The position numbers and the translations under genes were made by a program. 64,000 nt of DNA from an uncultured Lachnospiraceae bacterium (lineage in GTDB: Bacteria; Bacillota; Clostridia; Lachnospirales; Lachnospiraceae), in NCBI GenBank assembly GCA_947172645.1, contig CAMWBY010000007.1, positions 124,001 to 188,000 on the forward strand, written 5' to 3'. The notes under the pieces are model-generated. The model was given only the letters and a program-made list of their open reading frames with translations. It searched no databases and had not been told where the DNA came from. This document shows positions 36,700 to 45,417 of this stretch, piece by piece. Each line of letters begins with the position of its first letter. The first letter of the stretch is position 1.

Positions 36700-37626
36700 T
36701 CAACCGGGGGGGGGTGAAACCTGCATGGCGGTGGCCGGTACGAACTGGGGGTCGAAGGGGCCGCAGCTTTGCGGCATGGAAGAGAGTATGGGCGCAGGCT
36801 GCAGCTGTGTGCCCGGCTGCCTGTGCATCTGCCGGAACTCCTTTGGCGTGCAGTTTTTAGAGCTTTTGAAGATTCTGTTGAAGGTCTGTTGATTGTGATA
36901 GCCTGATTCCATGGCCACATTGATGATATCCATATCCGTGCGCAGAAGCAGATATGTGGCATAATCCATCCGGAGCGAATTGAGATAAGCGGGCAGGCTG
37001 ATTCCCAGTACATTGGAAAAGATGCGGGAGAGGGTATATTTTCCGACGCCGAATTTCCTGGCAAGCAGGGGAAGCGTTATGTCCTCCTGGAAATTATTTC
37101 CGATATAAGCGATGATTTTGCTTGTGAGGTCCAGGGGTGGCGTGCTCTCAAAATCATTGAGCAGCAGCATGGGGAAAATATGGCATAGGATGAGAGAGGT
37201 CAGGGAGGAAATCATCTGCGTGTTTTCCGGCTTCGCCGTCAATTCAAAAAGCCGTTTCTCCGCATACGAGACATCTTCGTGCAGAGGCGATGGGTGCACC
37301 ACTGGAATGCGGGGGTATTTGCCAAGTAAGTCCATCTTGTGCATGGGAAGGATTTCAACGGAAGAGTTCATAATGTAGAACTGGGTATTGCCAATCGTTG
37401 AAAGGGTCTGGTACTTGTGGGGGACATTCGGAAAAATAAGGGCGATGTCCCCGGGTTCCAGGACATAATTTTCCCCGCCAATCTGCATCCCCACTTGACC
37501 GACGATAACATGCACATATTCGATATAAGAATGAATATGGAGGGGATACTGTAGAGGAGTGGTCTCATTATACAGAATAAAAAATTCCGGTTTATTTTCA
37601 TAAAACATAGGCAATAACCTCAGCAA
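36700..37626 (-). CDS. AraC-family transcriptional regulator
   Basis: 308 residues. An N-terminal cupin domain (LHIHSYIEYVHVIVGQVG, LEPGDIALIFPNVPHKY) is followed by the AraC domain (ITLPLLARKFGVGKYTLSRIFSN, DMDIINVAMESGYHNQQTFNRIFKSSKNCTPKEFR). About 40 residues of Pro/Gln-rich tail extend past the family end and close in SPPPG, encoded across a run of nine C on the coding strand. It is divergent from the importer beginning at 37828, which it probably activates in response to an alpha-galactoside. Confidence 0.9.
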   Translation of the reverse strand: MLRLLPMFYENKPEFFILYNETTPLQYPLHIHSYIEYVHVIVGQVGMQIGGENYVLEPGDIALIFPNVPHKYQTLSTIGNTQFYIMNSSVEILPMHKMDLLGKYPRIPVVHPSPLHEDVSYAEKRLFELTAKPENTQMISSLTSLILCHIFPMLLLNDFESTPPLDLTSKIIAYIGNNFQEDITLPLLARKFGVGKYTLSRIFSNVLGISLPAYLNSLRMDYATYLLLRTDMDIINVAMESGYHNQQTFNRIFKSSKNCTPKEFRQMHRQPGTQLQPAPILSSMPQSCGPFDPQFVPATAMQVSPPPG

Positions 37627-37827
37627 TAATTGTGTGGTATTAAAAGTTAAATATGAATTATTATAGAATGCAGTCTGTTATAATGTCAAGTAACCACGGT
37701 GGGAACTTAATTAAAACTATATAGTTTGCACGAAACATTTTCTGATGCGCAGGAAAAGAGTGGTAAATGTGCAACTATTACGAACGACAATGGCAATATA
37801 ATTGTTTGGTATGTGAAAGGAGACACT

Positions 37828-39243
37828 ATGAAAAAGAGATTAATTAGCGGACTGTTATGCGCAGCCATGACTCTGTCGCTTGTTGCATGTGGCGGCGGTT
37901 CCGGGAGCGACACGGGAAGCTCACAGGATGCGGCGGCTTCTGATACGGCGGCATCGGATGATGGGGCGGCTGAGGAAGCAGGCGGCGATGCGGCACCCAG
38001 TGAGGAAGCGGGAGGTGATGCTGCCCCCAGCGGTGACGGAAGCGGTTTGGAGCTTGCTTACAACCTGGCAACAGAGGATTTTGCTGTTTTTGAAGGACTG
38101 ATTAAAGACTTTACGGCGGAGACAGGAATCGATGTAACGATTTACAACGGCGGTGACGACTATGAGTCCGCCATGAAGACACGTATGTCCTCAGGCGACC
38201 TGCCGGATATGTGGGTGACACATGGATGGAGTATCATCCGTTACAGCGAGTACATGATGGATTTGAGCGACCAGCCTTGGGTTGCGAATATCGACGCGGG
38301 GCTTAAGAACGTTATCACCAATGACAACGGCGAGCTTTTCATCCTGCCGATTACACAGGCGGTAGCGGCGATTATGTATAACAAGGACGTCCTGGAAGCG
38401 GCAGGCGTTGACCCTACTGCAATCCGTACATGGGATGATTTCAACGCTGCATGCCAGGCTATCGCGGACAACACAGAGGCGACGCCCATTGAACTGTGTT
38501 TAGGGGATGCTTTTGATGCATATATGTTAGAGGTTATCTGGCCGACGCTTTATTCCAACAGCGACATCGCCGACAACAAGGCGGCAGCTTTGCAGGATGG
38601 CTCGTTTGACTTTACGACGGACGGCGCTGACAGCTTCCAGATGGTAAGCGACTGGTTTACGTCAGGCTATTTCAATGAAGACTATGTGAGCGGCAAGAAA
38701 GACGATATCTGCAGCGCGCTTGCAAATGCAGAGGGCGGATTCGCACTGTACTCTACAGAGATGATTCCTTCCATCCTTGCTTACAATGCAGACGCCAACA
38801 TCGGTATTCTTCCGGTTCCGGCTAAGGATGACAGCACGGCGTCTTACTTCGGCACAGGCGAAGGTAACTTCAGCTGCTTCGGTATCTGGAAAGACACAGA
38901 GTATGCAGACGAGTGCAAACAGCTTCTTGAATATCTGGCACGTCCTGAAATCGCAGTGCAGGTTGTTAAGATTGACGGCGGTATCCCTGGCCTTACAGAC
39001 ACCGTATTGGAAGAGACTGACCAGGCGGCTTACACGACCAACGCTTTCAAAGAGGCGCAGGCGCAGTTCGACGGCGACTTGGTTTATGACAACTTCTTCG
39101 ACCGTGAGTACCTTCCCAGCGGTATGTGGAGCGTCATGGGTGATTCCTTAGGCACGCTGCTTGCCGACGGCGACCCGGAAGGCAGCAAGGCCGAGGCTAT
39201 GGGCATGGTACAGGATAACTACAGCGACTTAATGGGCAATTAA
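37828..39243 (+). CDS. Sugar-binding lipoprotein of an ABC importer (family 1 binding protein)
   Basis: 471 residues. The signal peptide ends in lipobox LSLVACGG; a Gly/Ser/Asp/Ala-rich linker of about 50 residues with a repeated EEAGGDAAPS unit follows, then the ligand domain (FAVFEGLIKDFTAETGIDVTIYNGGDDYE). AAAGGAGA precedes the ATG at 37828. With the two permeases downstream and a GH36 enzyme it should import raffinose, stachyose or melibiose-type sugars. TTATAAT near 37680 in the divergent region is a likely -10 box. Confidence 0.9.
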   Translation: MKKRLISGLLCAAMTLSLVACGGGSGSDTGSSQDAAASDTAASDDGAAEEAGGDAAPSEEAGGDAAPSGDGSGLELAYNLATEDFAVFEGLIKDFTAETGIDVTIYNGGDDYESAMKTRMSSGDLPDMWVTHGWSIIRYSEYMMDLSDQPWVANIDAGLKNVITNDNGELFILPITQAVAAIMYNKDVLEAAGVDPTAIRTWDDFNAACQAIADNTEATPIELCLGDAFDAYMLEVIWPTLYSNSDIADNKAAALQDGSFDFTTDGADSFQMVSDWFTSGYFNEDYVSGKKDDICSALANAEGGFALYSTEMIPSILAYNADANIGILPVPAKDDSTASYFGTGEGNFSCFGIWKDTEYADECKQLLEYLARPEIAVQVVKIDGGIPGLTDTVLEETDQAAYTTNAFKEAQAQFDGDLVYDNFFDREYLPSGMWSVMGDSLGTLLADGDPEGSKAEAMGMVQDNYSDLMGN

Positions 39244-39275
39244 GGAGCGAAAGCAACAGTATAGCATAGATATGT

Positions 39276-39336
39276 AAAAGGACTCCGTACTTGGACAGGA
39301 ACGCTTGGCGTCTTTTTCGGGGACGGAGCTCCTTTT
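39276..39336 (+). terminator. Intra-operon hairpin between binding protein and permeases
   Basis: AAAAGGACTCCGT (39276-39288) pairs with ACGGAGCTCCTTTT (39323-39336), with a long loop. Its U-rich end suggests partial termination, which would give more binding protein than permease. Confidence 0.65.
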
Positions 39337-39402
39337 ATATTCTCTTATAACGGAACATGCCGGCTTACGGCAGTGTTTTGGCCTATACGGATAGGAGTGT
39401 TT

Positions 39403-40275
39403 ATGACTGGTACAAGAAAAAGGAAACTAAACTGGTTTTATATACCGGCGGTGGTGATTATGTTGGCGTTTATCGCGTATCCGCTGTGCTATGCGGTTTA
39501 TCTGTCTTTCTTTAAATGGAACGGATATTCCGTGAATAAAGATTTCGTCGGTATTTCAAATTATATTTCGATGTTCAAGGATAAGGTGTTTATTTCATCT
39601 CTTCGCAACACGCTTGTGTATGGTTTTGTGTGTACGTTCTTACAGCAGATAATCGGCCTTGCCATGGCGATGTTCTTAAATACCAAGTTTAAGGGCAGGG
39701 GCATTGTCAGGACGGTCATCTATATGCCGGCCATGATATCGGGCCTGGTTATGGGGTACATCATGTACTTCTTCTTCCAGTTCAAGGGCGGTGTCATCAA
39801 TGATATTATGGCGTCCCTTGGCATGGCGGGTTATGATTGGCTCGGCAACGGCGCATCTGCCATCGCCGTGATTGTGTTTATCAATACATGGCAGTTCGTG
39901 GGCGTCAGTATGGTAATTTATCTGGCAGGCATCCAGGGTGTGTCCCAGTCTTATATAGAGGCGGCGACCGTGGACGGCGCCTCTGCCTGGGAGAGATTCC
40001 GCTATATTATCCTGCCTCTTTTAATCCCGGCGCTTTCATCTTCCGTGATTTATAACTTAATCGGCGGGTTGAAACTTTATGATGTCATTATCGCTTTGAC
40101 GGACGGCGGGCCTGCCAAGAAGACGCATTCCCTGGCGACTTATATTGCCAACCGTTACTTCGATGCGGAACGCGCCGGATATGCGGCGGCCATCGGCGTA
40201 TTTTCCTTCCTGATGATTATGGTGATTTCCATGATTGTCAATGCGTATTTCAGGAAAAAGGAGGTTGAAATATAA
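39403..40275 (+). CDS. ABC sugar transporter permease (MsmF/MalF type)
   Basis: 290 residues with six membrane helices. LNWFYIPAVVIMLAFIAYPLCYAVYLSFF is the first membrane segment region, and the ATPase-contact loop is IEAATVDGASAWERFRYIILPLL. ATAGGAGT before the ATG at 39403 is preferred over the in-frame start at 39373. It abuts the next permease (1-bp overlap, TAATG). Confidence 0.93.
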   Translation: MTGTRKRKLNWFYIPAVVIMLAFIAYPLCYAVYLSFFKWNGYSVNKDFVGISNYISMFKDKVFISSLRNTLVYGFVCTFLQQIIGLAMAMFLNTKFKGRGIVRTVIYMPAMISGLVMGYIMYFFFQFKGGVINDIMASLGMAGYDWLGNGASAIAVIVFINTWQFVGVSMVIYLAGIQGVSQSYIEAATVDGASAWERFRYIILPLLIPALSSSVIYNLIGGLKLYDVIIALTDGGPAKKTHSLATYIANRYFDAERAGYAAAIGVFSFLMIMVISMIVNAYFRKKEVEI

Positions 40276-41156
40276 TGGCGAAGACGAAAGAATTGAAAGA
40301 AAACAGACAGCCTGCTATGTTTGAAGACGAGAAGATGCCGCTTCGGGCCAAGGACTGGTGGAAATACCTTATCAGCTTATTTTTGCTGATAGTCTATCTG
40401 TTTCCGTTCTATATTATTATCAATGTGTCGCTGCGGTCTTTTAGTGACACGACGTCGAGAATCCGGTTCCCGGACCCTATTTACTGGGATAACTTCAATA
40501 AGGTTATCGAGAGCGGCGAGATTTTCACAGGTATCAAGAACTGCCTGATTATTACCGCGCTTGTTTTGCTTTTGGAGATTGTTGTGGGGTGTATGGCTGC
40601 CTACGCATTGGCGCGTAACCAGTCCAAATTGAATGAAGTGGTGAGAAGCCTGATTATGTCGGTCATGATGATTACGCCATTGACTATATTGGTCGGTATC
40701 TATTCGACGATGTCCACCATCCACGCCACATCCACTTATTGGGGAATGGTATTGGTGCTCAGCGCGTTCGGCCTGCCGCTTGTTATTTTCCTGTATACGA
40801 ATTTTATTTCTTCGATTCCGGTAGCGCTTGACGAAGCGGCGGCCATCGACGGGGCAAGCAACTTCCAGGTGTTTTTCCAGATTATCCTGCCCCAACTTAA
40901 GACGGTTACGGTGACGGTCATTATCCTGCAAGGGGTAGGCGTGTGGAATGAGTATACTTATTCTTATTATTTCCTGCAAAAGACGTCTATGCGGACGATT
41001 ACGCTTGTTATTAAGACGTTCTTCTCCGCTGTGTCCAACGATTATGGCGCGGCGGCTGCCACAGCGGTAATCGGTATGATGCCGCTTGTGATTGTGTATC
41101 TGTGCCTGCAGAAGTATTTTATCCAGGGCCAGGTTGAGGGTGCTGTAAAAGGTTAA
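40275..41156 (+). CDS. ABC sugar transporter permease (MsmG/MalG type)
   Basis: 293 residues with six membrane helices, starting after a cytoplasmic N-terminus of about 30 residues. The EAA loop is LDEAAAIDGASNFQVFFQIILPQLK and the chain ends IQGQVEGAVKG, the classic MalG-like terminus. The start overlaps the stop of the first permease (TAATG). It completes the alpha-galactoside importer, which again lacks a dedicated ATPase. Confidence 0.94.
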   Translation: MAKTKELKENRQPAMFEDEKMPLRAKDWWKYLISLFLLIVYLFPFYIIINVSLRSFSDTTSRIRFPDPIYWDNFNKVIESGEIFTGIKNCLIITALVLLLEIVVGCMAAYALARNQSKLNEVVRSLIMSVMMITPLTILVGIYSTMSTIHATSTYWGMVLVLSAFGLPLVIFLYTNFISSIPVALDEAAAIDGASNFQVFFQIILPQLKTVTVTVIILQGVGVWNEYTYSYYFLQKTSMRTITLVIKTFFSAVSNDYGAAAATAVIGMMPLVIVYLCLQKYFIQGQVEGAVKG

Positions 41157-41175
41157 CATATAAATGGAGGTAATA

Positions 41176-41823
41176 GTGAAATTTTCAATGGATTCCCCTG
41201 TTTTTCATATTGCAGACCAGATTACGGATTTACTGGTGGCGGGATTTTTGTGGCTTGTGTTCTCGGCGCCGGTGGTTACCATCGGGCCGGCAAGCGCCGC
41301 CCTGTACTATACGGTTGTGAAGGTGGTCAGGAGGAAGAGGGAGACTGTCACGAAATCGTTCCTGCATGCTTTCCGGCTTAATTTAAAGCAGGGCATCGGC
41401 CTTACGCTGCTCTATATGGCATATGGCGCGGTTCTTGTTTTCTATATCTATGCCGTGAAATATGGAATGGTACAGGGCGGCGGTTACGTGGCTGTCATTG
41501 GGGGAATCATCCTGGCGGCGCCGTTTCTATTTACGCTGCCTTATATATTCCCGGTATTGTCCAGGTTTGAGTTTAAGGTAAGCCGACTGCTCCAGTATGC
41601 ACTGCACATGTCGGTGGGACATTTTATGACCACATTTGCGCTGCTTGCCATGCTGTTTGCGGTAGGATTTTTTATTTACCTGTTTCCTTTTTTCCTGGCT
41701 GTTTTGCCGGGAGTATATGTTTATATTGCGTCTTTTCTGATTGAGAGAGTGTTGAGGGGATATTTGGCCACGGAGCGGGAAAAATATGCGGATAAAGAAG
41801 AGCTTCCGTGGTATTTGGAATAG
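41176..41823 (+). CDS. YesL-family (DUF624) membrane protein
   Basis: 215 residues with about five membrane helices. The features DSPVFHIADQITDLLVAGFLW and APVVTIGPASAALYYTVVKV are the DUF624 signature. Such genes sit in many Firmicute oligosaccharide operons, but their role is unknown. The GTG at 41176, five bases after TGGAGG, makes a better start than the in-frame ATG at 41164, which lies before that site. It lies between the importer and the GH36 enzyme. Confidence 0.85.
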   Translation: MKFSMDSPVFHIADQITDLLVAGFLWLVFSAPVVTIGPASAALYYTVVKVVRRKRETVTKSFLHAFRLNLKQGIGLTLLYMAYGAVLVFYIYAVKYGMVQGGGYVAVIGGIILAAPFLFTLPYIFPVLSRFEFKVSRLLQYALHMSVGHFMTTFALLAMLFAVGFFIYLFPFFLAVLPGVYVYIASFLIERVLRGYLATEREKYADKEELPWYLE

Positions 41824-41855
41824 TGTGAGAAGAGCAAGAAAGGAGTATTACATAG

Positions 41856-43961
41856 ATGGATAAGAATATTGTAGTTAGGGAGGGCGGTCTGTCGGTACGG
41901 TTCCAGGCACGGGAAGATGGCGTTGTGGAACTTTGCGGCTTTTGCCCGGAGGGAATGGATGTCAGCCCGAGAGCGAAAGAGGACGCCGAGACTGTCAGTC
42001 CTGTCGTGGAGGTGCAGGTGACGGGGAAGGGCACGAGAGGGATGCATGCGTATAAGCATAATTCCAGCAGCGCTTCCGTGGACTTCCACTATGAGAAGCA
42101 CAGCCTGGAGGCCTGGGAGAAGGGTAAAGAATTGCAGATTTTCCTGAAAACAGCATATGGCCTGGAGGCTGTCTATCATATGAAATTTTTTGACGGTGTT
42201 CCGGTTGTACAGGTATGGACACAGCTTGTCAACAAGGGTGAAGAGGCAGTCGGGTTGGAATATGTGTCTTCTTTTATTTACCAGAACCTGTGTGGGGACG
42301 GTAAACTGCCTTACGGGGAAAAGACCGACATCTATACGCCCTTAAACGGATGGAGCTGTGAGGCGCAGTGGAAGAAGGAGGATATCCGTGACTTAAACCT
42401 TCCGGGCATGACCGTAAACGGGTTTAACGAGCCGGGATTCGGCAATAACCGTTACTGTTATGGGGGAAGAAGCTCCTGGTCATCCTGCGAGTATCTCCCT
42501 ATGGGATTTGCTCATGACAGGGAGACGGACGAGACTTACTGTTTCCAGATTGAGCATTCCGGCCAGTGGCATGCGGAGTACGGCACAGAACCGGGAGAGC
42601 GGCTTTATCTTGCGCTGAGCGGCCCCACGGAGGCGGAGAACGGATGGTGGAAGAATTTAAAACCGGGTGAGACTTTTATCACCGTCCCGGCGGCTTTCGG
42701 CGTCGTGCAGGGGGATGTGAGCGCGGCTGCCGGGGCGCTTACCATGTACCGCAGGAAGATTCGCAGGCCCAATGACGATGACGAGAAGTTGAACGTGGTG
42801 TTCAACGATTACATGAACTGCCTGATGGGCGACCCCACCGATGAGAAGGAGCGCATGATAATTGACAAGGCCGCCGAGATGGGCTGCGAGTATTACTGCT
42901 TAGACTGCGGTTGGTATGATAAAGGTTACTGGTGGGACAGAGTAGGGGAGTGGGTAGAATGCCCGGAGCGTTTCCCCAACGGGCTGAAAGCTGTCTGCGA
43001 GTATGCCAAGAGCAAGAATATGGTCATGGGCCTGTGGCTTGAGATTGAGGTGATGGGAGTCGCCTGCGAGCTGGCGGCGAAACTGCCCGACGACTGGTTT
43101 ATCTGCCGCCACGGCAAGAGGCACATCGACAATAAGAGATACCTTCTGGATTTCCGCAACCCGGAAGTGCGCAAGTATTGCAGCGACGTGGTGGACCGCT
43201 TAATCGAAGACTACGGCGTGGGGTATTTTAAGATAGACTACAATGTGACCGTGGGGCATGGAAGCGACTTGCACTCCGACAGCTGCTCCGATGCGATTAT
43301 GGAACATTACAAATATTTGTACCAGTGGTATGAGGAGATTTTTGAAAGGCATCCTGACCTGGTGATTGAGAACTGTGGTTCCGGTGGGCAGCGTATGGAC
43401 TACGGCATGTTAAAGCTCTTAAGCTTACAGTCCACCAGTGACCAGACGGATTATATTTATAATTCTTACATTGCAGCCAACGTGGCAAGCGCGGTGACGC
43501 CCGAGCAGGCGGGCATGTGGGTATACCCTTATGAGGATGAAGAAGAACATGTGATTTACAATATGGTGAACGGCCTGCTGCTGCGTCCTTATGTCAGCGG
43601 CATGGTATGGAAACTGAGTGAGAACAGCATGAAACTGATGCAGGAAGGCGTCGCGCTGTATAAGGAAATCCGCTCCGATGTGAAAGAGGCCGTACCGTTC
43701 TTCCCCTTAGGGTTTGGCAATATCAGGCAGGATGCGCTTTCTTACGGGCTTCGCAAAGGGGATACGGTGTATCTGGCCGTGTTTGCGCCCAGGACGAAGG
43801 ATGTGGAGATTCCTCTGGCTTTCGGAAAAGAAATCGGGCAGGCAGAGGTGATTTATCCGAAGAAAGGAAACTGCGAATACAAAGTGGAGAACGGGGTTTT
43901 ATCGGTTCATATGCCGCAGGAGAAGACGGCGAGGCTGTTTAGGATTACGTTGGAAGATTAA
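41856..43961 (+). CDS. GH36 alpha-galactosidase
   Basis: 701 residues. An N-terminal beta-sandwich leads to the catalytic barrel (about 310-640). The nucleophile is D461 in YFKIDYNV, the acid/base D529 in QSTSDQTDY, and ENCGSGGQRMDYG is the conserved loop between them. There is no signal peptide, so it works on imported sugars such as raffinose and stachyose. AAGGAG precedes the start. It closes the importer operon and is followed by a strong terminator. With GH4 nearby the cell can cleave alpha-galactosides by both a retaining and an NAD-dependent route. Confidence 0.94.
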   Translation: MDKNIVVREGGLSVRFQAREDGVVELCGFCPEGMDVSPRAKEDAETVSPVVEVQVTGKGTRGMHAYKHNSSSASVDFHYEKHSLEAWEKGKELQIFLKTAYGLEAVYHMKFFDGVPVVQVWTQLVNKGEEAVGLEYVSSFIYQNLCGDGKLPYGEKTDIYTPLNGWSCEAQWKKEDIRDLNLPGMTVNGFNEPGFGNNRYCYGGRSSWSSCEYLPMGFAHDRETDETYCFQIEHSGQWHAEYGTEPGERLYLALSGPTEAENGWWKNLKPGETFITVPAAFGVVQGDVSAAAGALTMYRRKIRRPNDDDEKLNVVFNDYMNCLMGDPTDEKERMIIDKAAEMGCEYYCLDCGWYDKGYWWDRVGEWVECPERFPNGLKAVCEYAKSKNMVMGLWLEIEVMGVACELAAKLPDDWFICRHGKRHIDNKRYLLDFRNPEVRKYCSDVVDRLIEDYGVGYFKIDYNVTVGHGSDLHSDSCSDAIMEHYKYLYQWYEEIFERHPDLVIENCGSGGQRMDYGMLKLLSLQSTSDQTDYIYNSYIAANVASAVTPEQAGMWVYPYEDEEEHVIYNMVNGLLLRPYVSGMVWKLSENSMKLMQEGVALYKEIRSDVKEAVPFFPLGFGNIRQDALSYGLRKGDTVYLAVFAPRTKDVEIPLAFGKEIGQAEVIYPKKGNCEYKVENGVLSVHMPQEKTARLFRITLED

Positions 43962-43995
43962 TGCTTTCCGATGAGCAATATTTGATTTAGTAAAC

Positions 43996-44042
43996 ATATA
44001 CAACCGCCGTGCAGAATTAATTTCTGTGAGGCGGTTGTATAT
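43996..44042 (+). terminator. Rho-independent terminator of the alpha-galactoside operon
   Basis: ATATACAACCGCC (43996-44008) and GGCGGTTGTATAT (44030-44042) form a 13-bp stem followed by TTGC; the loop has a smaller internal AGAAATT/AATTTCT-like pairing. Confidence 0.8.
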
Positions 44043-44181
44043 TTGCGGTATAGGAATCTGTTATAGGTTCTGATTTTCTTCTTGTTTGTGTGGATTCGTG
44101 ACGAAAATGCCAGGGGACATGTGCAGATATTTTCCGGGCAGGCGTTGCTTTTAAAGTTGGAAATGGATATACTGTGATTAA

Positions 44182-44310
44182 GAATATTTGTTGGATGAAC
44201 AAAAGGCGAGGTATGTTTTGTGGGAAACATACAATGAATTTGAGGAAAAAAAGAGTTGGTATGGTTATTTTAAAAATATTGATAAGGAAGGGGTAAGGCT
44301 ATATGGATGA
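44182..44310 (+). pseudogene. 3' remnant of a nucleotidyltransferase (MNT) antitoxin-like gene
   Basis: After an in-frame stop at 44179, an open stretch encodes EYLLDEQKARYVLWETYNEF, then EEKKSWYGYFKNIDKEGVRL and YG before TGA at 44308-44310. The ending (short aromatic stretch, then xxIDKEGVRLYG) is typical of the C-terminus of MNT-domain proteins. It overlaps the start of the HEPN remnant by 8 bp, as in intact MNT/HEPN pairs. The catalytic part with the GSxxxG motif is missing. The call is from pattern, not a search. Confidence 0.5.
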
Positions 44311-44561
44311 AAAGGACTTTAAAACTTTGGCTCTCGTGCGGTTAGACAGGGCAAAAGAATTATATATTGAAGCAAATGAATTGATGAAAATGGATAGTTA
44401 CAAATCGGCGAATAACAGAATTTTTTATGCTATCGAGAAATGCATCTGATTATGATGATTTTTATATTGTAGACAAAATAGAAACAAAAGAACTTATTAA
44501 ATTTGCGGCAGAGTTTATTGGAAAGACAGAGAAGTATATAAAAGGGAGTTTTGCATTCTAA
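44303..44561 (+). pseudogene. Decayed HEPN-domain toxin gene
   Basis: The start reads MDEKDFKTLALVRLDRAKEL and continues to NNRIFYAIEKCI before a stop at 44447-44449. The first half is the N-terminal helix pair of a HEPN protein (RAKELYIEANELMKMDSYKSANNRIFYAI). In the +1 frame from 44442 the sequence resumes as ASDYDDFYIVDKIETKELIK and runs to a TAA at 44559-44561, the C-terminal helix of the same family. The middle of the domain, with the RNase RxxxxH motif, is deleted and the junction shifts the frame. The gene is therefore inactive. Confidence 0.65.
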
Positions 44562-44579
44562 GAAGGTACGGAGATTATT

Positions 44580-45215
44580 ATGAAAAAGAGTCATAAATTT
44601 TATTTAGCATTATGTATGTCGGCTATGATAGCGTTAAGCGGATGCGCAGGCGGCGAGGCGTCCGGGGACGGCGGGAAGCCGGGAGACGGAAACGCTGTGG
44701 GAAGTGAAAATCAGGTCGCGGAAGGTTCCGGGAAGGAGTCTGGGGATGATTCTGCCGCGGAGGGCGACGATGCGGGGACGCGGGTGACTTTCGAAGGTCA
44801 AGACCTCGCGGGGAATACGGTTTCTTCGGATATTTTTTCCGATACGAAACTTACTATGGTAAACGTGTGGGCTACTTACTGCAATCCTTGCCTGAGCGAG
44901 ATGCCGGAGCTTGGGGAATTGGCGGGGGAGTATGATTCCGGAGATTTCCAGATAATCGGTATTGTCAGCGATGTGCAGGAAGGGGCAGGAGACGAGGGCC
45001 TGGAACTGGCGGCGTACTTGGTGGAGCAGACTGGTGCGGATTACCCGCATCTGCTTTTGAACGAGTCGTTGTACTATGGGCTTCTTACGGATGTTTCGGC
45101 TGTGCCCACCACCTTTTTTATCGACGGGGAAGGAAATATCCTGGATACGGTAGTCGGCGCCCAGGATAAGGCGGGATGGAAGGAGAAAATCGATGGGCTT
45201 CTGGAAGAACGGTAG
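44580..45215 (+). CDS. TlpA/ResA-like thioredoxin-fold lipoprotein
   Basis: 211 residues. The signal peptide ends in lipobox IALSGCAGG, followed by an acidic, Gly-rich linker of about 45 residues. The thioredoxin-like domain has the redox-active site NVWATYCNPCLSEMPEL and the cis-proline segment VSAVPTTFFID. Anchored outside the membrane, it would reduce or oxidise extracytoplasmic protein thiols. It overlaps the next small gene, and with the polyferredoxin after it probably forms an electron-transfer path across the membrane. Confidence 0.9.
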   Translation: MKKSHKFYLALCMSAMIALSGCAGGEASGDGGKPGDGNAVGSENQVAEGSGKESGDDSAAEGDDAGTRVTFEGQDLAGNTVSSDIFSDTKLTMVNVWATYCNPCLSEMPELGELAGEYDSGDFQIIGIVSDVQEGAGDEGLELAAYLVEQTGADYPHLLLNESLYYGLLTDVSAVPTTFFIDGEGNILDTVVGAQDKAGWKEKIDGLLEER

Positions 45216-45354
45216 GCGATATGGATGGATGTTTGGCGCCTTGCTTGGCATTTTATTTATAGGAATCGGCGCGGCGCAGGGTCAGTTTGCGGTGATTTGG
45301 AAGAAAGCCGTGATGATTTGCATGGAATGTATCGGTATCGGATGTATTTTTTGA
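45193..45354 (+). CDS. CD1871A-type small CXXC-motif membrane protein
   Basis: 53 residues, starting at an ATG inside the TlpA gene (23-bp overlap) with GGAAGGAG at 45177-45184. The sequence begins MGFWKNGRRYGWMFGALLG, has one membrane helix (FGALLGILFIGIGAAQG), and ends in a segment with KAVMICMECIGIGCIF, that is CxxC plus a further Cys. This matches small CXXC proteins annotated as CD1871A family, which occur between TlpA-like and polyferredoxin genes. It could relay electrons or hold a metal between its neighbours; the role is inferred from position. Confidence 0.8.
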   Translation: MGFWKNGRRYGWMFGALLGILFIGIGAAQGQFAVIWKKAVMICMECIGIGCIF

Positions 45355-45417
45355 GTCTATATGTGCCTGGTATCAGGAAAGATTGTGGTAGTACACTTGA
45401 AAGAATGGAGGATTTAG

